Source: Myxococcota bacterium
GTDB taxonomy: Bacteria > Myxococcota > Polyangia > GCA-2747355 > JAKLHH01
DNA: 6,502 bases
Assembly (NCBI GenBank): GCA_022710245.1
Contig: JAKLHH010000445.1
Coordinates: 1-6,502, forward strand
Reading direction: 5' to 3'
Positions 4,791-6,502 of the stretch are shown in pieces. A model generated the notes under the pieces. The model saw only the letters and a list, made by a program, of their open reading frames with translations, was not told the origin of the DNA and did not search any database. A program made the position numbers and the translations under genes. How positions within the stretch are numbered: position 1 is the stretch's first letter; each line of letters starts with the position of its first letter.

Positions 4791-5714
4791 ATGGATCAGC
4801 CACTCGATCCGGCAGCGACGGGGCGCGTCCTCGGCGCCTATGCGGTGCTCTTCCAGGTCGCAGCCCCGCGAGGGGGGTGCACCCTCGACCGCGGCGGTCT
4901 GCGCAAGGCGTTCCGGGCGGCGGCGCTGGAGACGCACCCCGACCGGGCCGCGCACCTCGGCCTCCCGCCGGACGAGCTCACCGCGCGCTTCCAGAAGGTG
5001 AAGCACGCCTACGACTACCTCTGCTCGGTGCTCGGCCCGCGCGAGCGGCTGCTGATCGAGGCCGCCGCTCCGCCGGCCACGACCGCCGCGCCGGCCTGGA
5101 GCTGGGCTCGCGCCCCGCGGGGCGAGCAGCGCGAGCACCGGCAGCGCGAGGCGCAGGCGCGCCCGGCAGGTCCCGCGCGCGAGCAGCGCGAGCACCGTCA
5201 GCACAGGACGCAGGCCCGCGCGGCAGGTCCGGCCGGCGAGCAGCGGAGCGGACCGGCAGCCCCCGTCGACCCGGGTCGCTCGGGGCCCGACTCGACCAGA
5301 TCCTCGACGGGCGGTCTCTTCTGGGGCGCGCGCCTGCCCGGCCGCCGCCTGCTCCTCGGTCAGTACCTCTTCTATGCGAGCGCGATCTCGCTCCGGCAGC
5401 TCACCGAGGCCGTGGCCTGGCAGCGCGCCCAGCGGCCGCTCGTCGGCGAGATCGCTCGCCGCTGGGGGATCCTCTCGCCGCTCGAGGTGCTCGAGGTCCT
5501 GCGCCACGCGGCGGGCCGCGAGCCCTTCTGCGAGGCCGCCGTGCGGGAGGGCAAGATGACCCCCTTCCACCAGCTCGCCGTGCTCGGCAGGCAGCGCCAG
5601 CTGCAGCGGCCGCTCGGCACCTACTTCGTGCGTGAGGGGATCCTCGGCGCGCGCGAGCTGGAGCAGCTGGTCGTCGCGGCCCGGCGCCACAACGGCGCCT
5701 TCGGCGCGGACTGA
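4791..5714 (+). CDS. J-domain protein with C-terminal MshEN-like repeats
   Basis: Residues about 12-85 of 307 form a divergent J domain: helix II LRKAFRAAALE leads to the essential HPD at 49-51, then the third helix LTARFQKVKHAYDYL. HPD implies contact with a DnaK-type Hsp70. No Gly/Phe or DnaJ zinc-finger region follows. A Gln/Arg/Ala/Pro-rich linker (about 92-180) contains two 19-aa tandem copies. The C-terminus (186-300) has four repeats of the form LGxxLxxxGxIxxxxLxxAxxxQ: LGQYLFYASAISLRQL, VGEIARRWGILSPLEV, FCEAAVREGKMTPFHQL and LGTYFVREGILGAREL. These resemble the N-terminal MshEN fold of type II secretion/pilus ATPases, some of which bind cyclic di-GMP. I recall similar J-domain/repeat proteins in deltaproteobacteria. 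Ligand binding here is inference, and the motif arginines and glycines are only partly kept. ATG 4791 is the first start in frame and has no Shine-Dalgarno sequence. The gene diverges from the redox operon. Confidence 0.87.
   Translation: MDQPLDPAATGRVLGAYAVLFQVAAPRGGCTLDRGGLRKAFRAAALETHPDRAAHLGLPPDELTARFQKVKHAYDYLCSVLGPRERLLIEAAAPPATTAAPAWSWARAPRGEQREHRQREAQARPAGPAREQREHRQHRTQARAAGPAGEQRSGPAAPVDPGRSGPDSTRSSTGGLFWGARLPGRRLLLGQYLFYASAISLRQLTEAVAWQRAQRPLVGEIARRWGILSPLEVLEVLRHAAGREPFCEAAVREGKMTPFHQLAVLGRQRQLQRPLGTYFVREGILGARELEQLVVAARRHNGAFGAD
5124..5237 (+). repeat. 57-bp tandem duplication in the J-protein linker
   Basis: Two in-frame copies (5124-5180 and 5181-5237) encode EQREHRQREAQARPAGPAR and EQREHRQHRTQARAAGPAG, and a third copy begins with EQR. 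The period of 19 codons keeps the reading frame. The segment lies in the low-complexity linker between the J domain and the C-terminal repeats, where length changes are likely tolerated. Confidence 0.85.
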
Positions 5715-5734
5715 TCCCGACCCTCCACCGTGAC

Positions 5735-5758
5735 CCCTCGCACACAGTTTCTCGAGGG
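5735..5758 (+). terminator. Weak hairpin after the J-domain gene
   Basis: CCCTCG (5735-5740) pairs with CGAGGG (5753-5758) around a 12-base loop. An alternative longer fold pairs CTGATC (5711-5716, over the stop) with GATCAG (5760-5765), plus CCCTC (5721-5725) with GAGGG. No T-tract follows, so termination is uncertain. Confidence 0.25.
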
Positions 5759-5778
5759 CGATCAGCCCACCCTTGGCG

Positions 5779-5784
5779 TATAAC
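5779..5784 (+). promoter_or_regulatory. -10 promoter element of the LolB-like gene
   Basis: TATAAC matches five of six bases of the sigma-70 -10 consensus and stands out in this GC-rich DNA. Transcription would begin near 5791, about 29 bases before the ATG. No good -35 hexamer is found 16-18 bases upstream, so an activator may be needed or the promoter may be weak. It shows that this gene probably has its own promoter, separate from the J-domain gene. Confidence 0.5.
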
Positions 5785-5803
5785 TAGAGCGCTGCGCACC
5801 CGA

Positions 5804-5809
5804 GGGAGG
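5804..5809 (+). promoter_or_regulatory. Ribosome binding site of the LolB-like gene
   Basis: GGGAGG lies ten bases before the ATG at 5820. The motif is strong with slightly long spacing, and it fixes the start of the last gene. Confidence 0.65.
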
Positions 5810-5819
5810 CAGACCACTC

Positions 5820-6502
5820 ATGAGACGCTCATCGCTCGCGCTGCTCGCGTTGACCTCGCTCCTCGTGCTCCGCGGCGCGACCTGTAAGGTGGAGCGGCCC
5901 TACGCGGCGCCCACCGCGCAGGAGCTCACCGCCGCGGTCCGCGCGCGCGGGCTGCGCGTGAGCAGCCTGCGGGGCGAGACGCGCATGAGCCACCGCTCCT
6001 CGCAGGGCAAGGTCAAGGCCACGGTCCGCCTGATGGCGCGCCGGGGCGGCTCGCTCCGGTTCGACGTGGTCTCGCCCTTCGACACCCCCCTCGCCACGCT
6101 GGTCGTCAGCGGCGGCCGCTTCGCGCTGATCGACGCCGAGAAGAACCGCCACTTCCACGGTCCGGCGGCGCCCTGCAACATCGCCCGCCTCTTGCAGGTG
6201 ATGCTCGAGCCCGACGACATCCTCACCATCCTCGGCGGCAGCACGCCGCTCATCTCGCACCAGCGCGCCTCGGTGGCCTGGGACGCCCGCGCGGGCGCCG
6301 AGGTGCTCACGCTCAGCGGACCGGCCGCGGTGCAGACGGTGCGGCTCGACGGATATGGGCGCCGCTGGGATCTCCTGAGCTCGGAGGTGCGGACGAGCGC
6401 GGGCGAGCTGGTGCTGCGCGTGGAGGCCTCCGATCAGCGCGAGGTGAAGGGGCTGCGCCTGCCGCGCGCGATCCACGTCTCCCAGCCGAAGCTCGGCGCC
6501 GA
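5820..6502 (+). CDS. LolA/LolB-fold exported protein, N-terminal part (cut by window edge)
   Basis: 227 codons are visible and the frame is still open at the window end. The N-terminus is a signal sequence (two Arg, then hydrophobic 6-17) ending in RGATC, with C22 a possible lipidation site. Thr directly before the Cys is unusual for a lipobox, so lipoprotein status is likely but unproven. The rest looks like the half-barrel fold of LolA/LolB-type proteins: an amphipathic N-terminal helix (TAQELTAAVRARGLRVSSL), then beta strands such as VKATVRLMARRGGSLRFDVV, the SPFDTPLATLVVSGGRFALID segment, and HGPAAPCNIARLL (113-125), a motif I associate with LolB/DUF4292-like lipoproteins of myxobacterial type. 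Such proteins bind acyl chains and help move lipoproteins to the outer membrane; that role here is inference. The start is set by GGGAGG at 5804-5809, with TATAAC at 5779-5784. Confidence 0.82.
   Translation, partial: MRRSSLALLALTSLLVLRGATCKVERPYAAPTAQELTAAVRARGLRVSSLRGETRMSHRSSQGKVKATVRLMARRGGSLRFDVVSPFDTPLATLVVSGGRFALIDAEKNRHFHGPAAPCNIARLLQVMLEPDDILTILGGSTPLISHQRASVAWDARAGAEVLTLSGPAAVQTVRLDGYGRRWDLLSSEVRTSAGELVLRVEASDQREVKGLRLPRAIHVSQPKLGA

Noticed and set aside
4776..5690. 304-codon minus-strand frame opposite the J-domain gene
   Set aside because: It is a low-complexity shadow; the plus strand has HPD, a J-domain helix pattern and four regular C-terminal repeats.
5771..5790. Sigma-54 promoter (CTTGGC near TATAAC)
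   Set aside because: The downstream GC element at -12 is missing at the required spacing; TATAAC fits a sigma-70 -10 element better.
5829..6476. 215-codon minus-strand frame at the window end
   Set aside because: It is His/Arg/Ala-rich with no motif, and the plus strand has a promoter, ribosome binding site, signal sequence and LolB-like motif.

Overview
This is a very GC-rich window (strong G/C third-codon bias in every real gene) that looks like chromosomal DNA of a deltaproteobacterial or myxobacterial-type organism. The basis for that is the protein families present: a DsbA-like protein with an extra N-terminal cysteine-pair segment, a J-domain protein with MshEN-like C-terminal repeats, and a LolA/LolB-fold protein carrying a GPA-x-PCNIARLL motif. 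No phage, insertion-sequence, CRISPR, tRNA or rRNA signal was found. Taxonomy is inferred from style and family resemblance only.

Layout. (1) 10-1898, plus strand: a 510-aa multi-zinc-ribbon protein with repeated PFW motifs, followed closely by a small zinc-ribbon protein with one C-terminal membrane helix. (2) 1899-2554: a 656-base gap between converging genes. It starts with a pyrimidine-rich 19-bp tandem repeat and continues with a run of inverted repeats that no gene explains. (3) 4576-2555, minus strand: a compact three-gene unit encoding a membrane-anchored rhodanese-like protein, a DoxX/MauE-like membrane protein with a Cys-Gly-Cys motif, and a secreted DsbA-like thiol-disulfide protein. 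Two of the genes overlap by four bases and the third follows after 19 bases. Together they look like a periplasmic thiol/sulfur redox module. (4) 4577-4790: the divergent promoter region, with a 23-bp near-perfect palindrome at the redox-operon side and two 17-bp direct repeats flanking a hairpin. (5) 4791-5714, plus: a J-domain protein whose C-terminus holds four short repeats resembling the MshEN (type II secretion ATPase N-terminal) fold, joined by a linker built from a 57-bp tandem duplication. (6) 5820-6502, plus: the N-terminal part of a LolA/LolB-like exported protein, cut by the window edge, with a good -10 element and Shine-Dalgarno sequence.

The most interesting points are the redox operon with its palindrome, the J-domain/MshEN-like fusion, the internally duplicated zinc-ribbon/PFW protein with its small membrane-anchored partner, and the structured convergent intergenic region. 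None of these can be called new without database searches.
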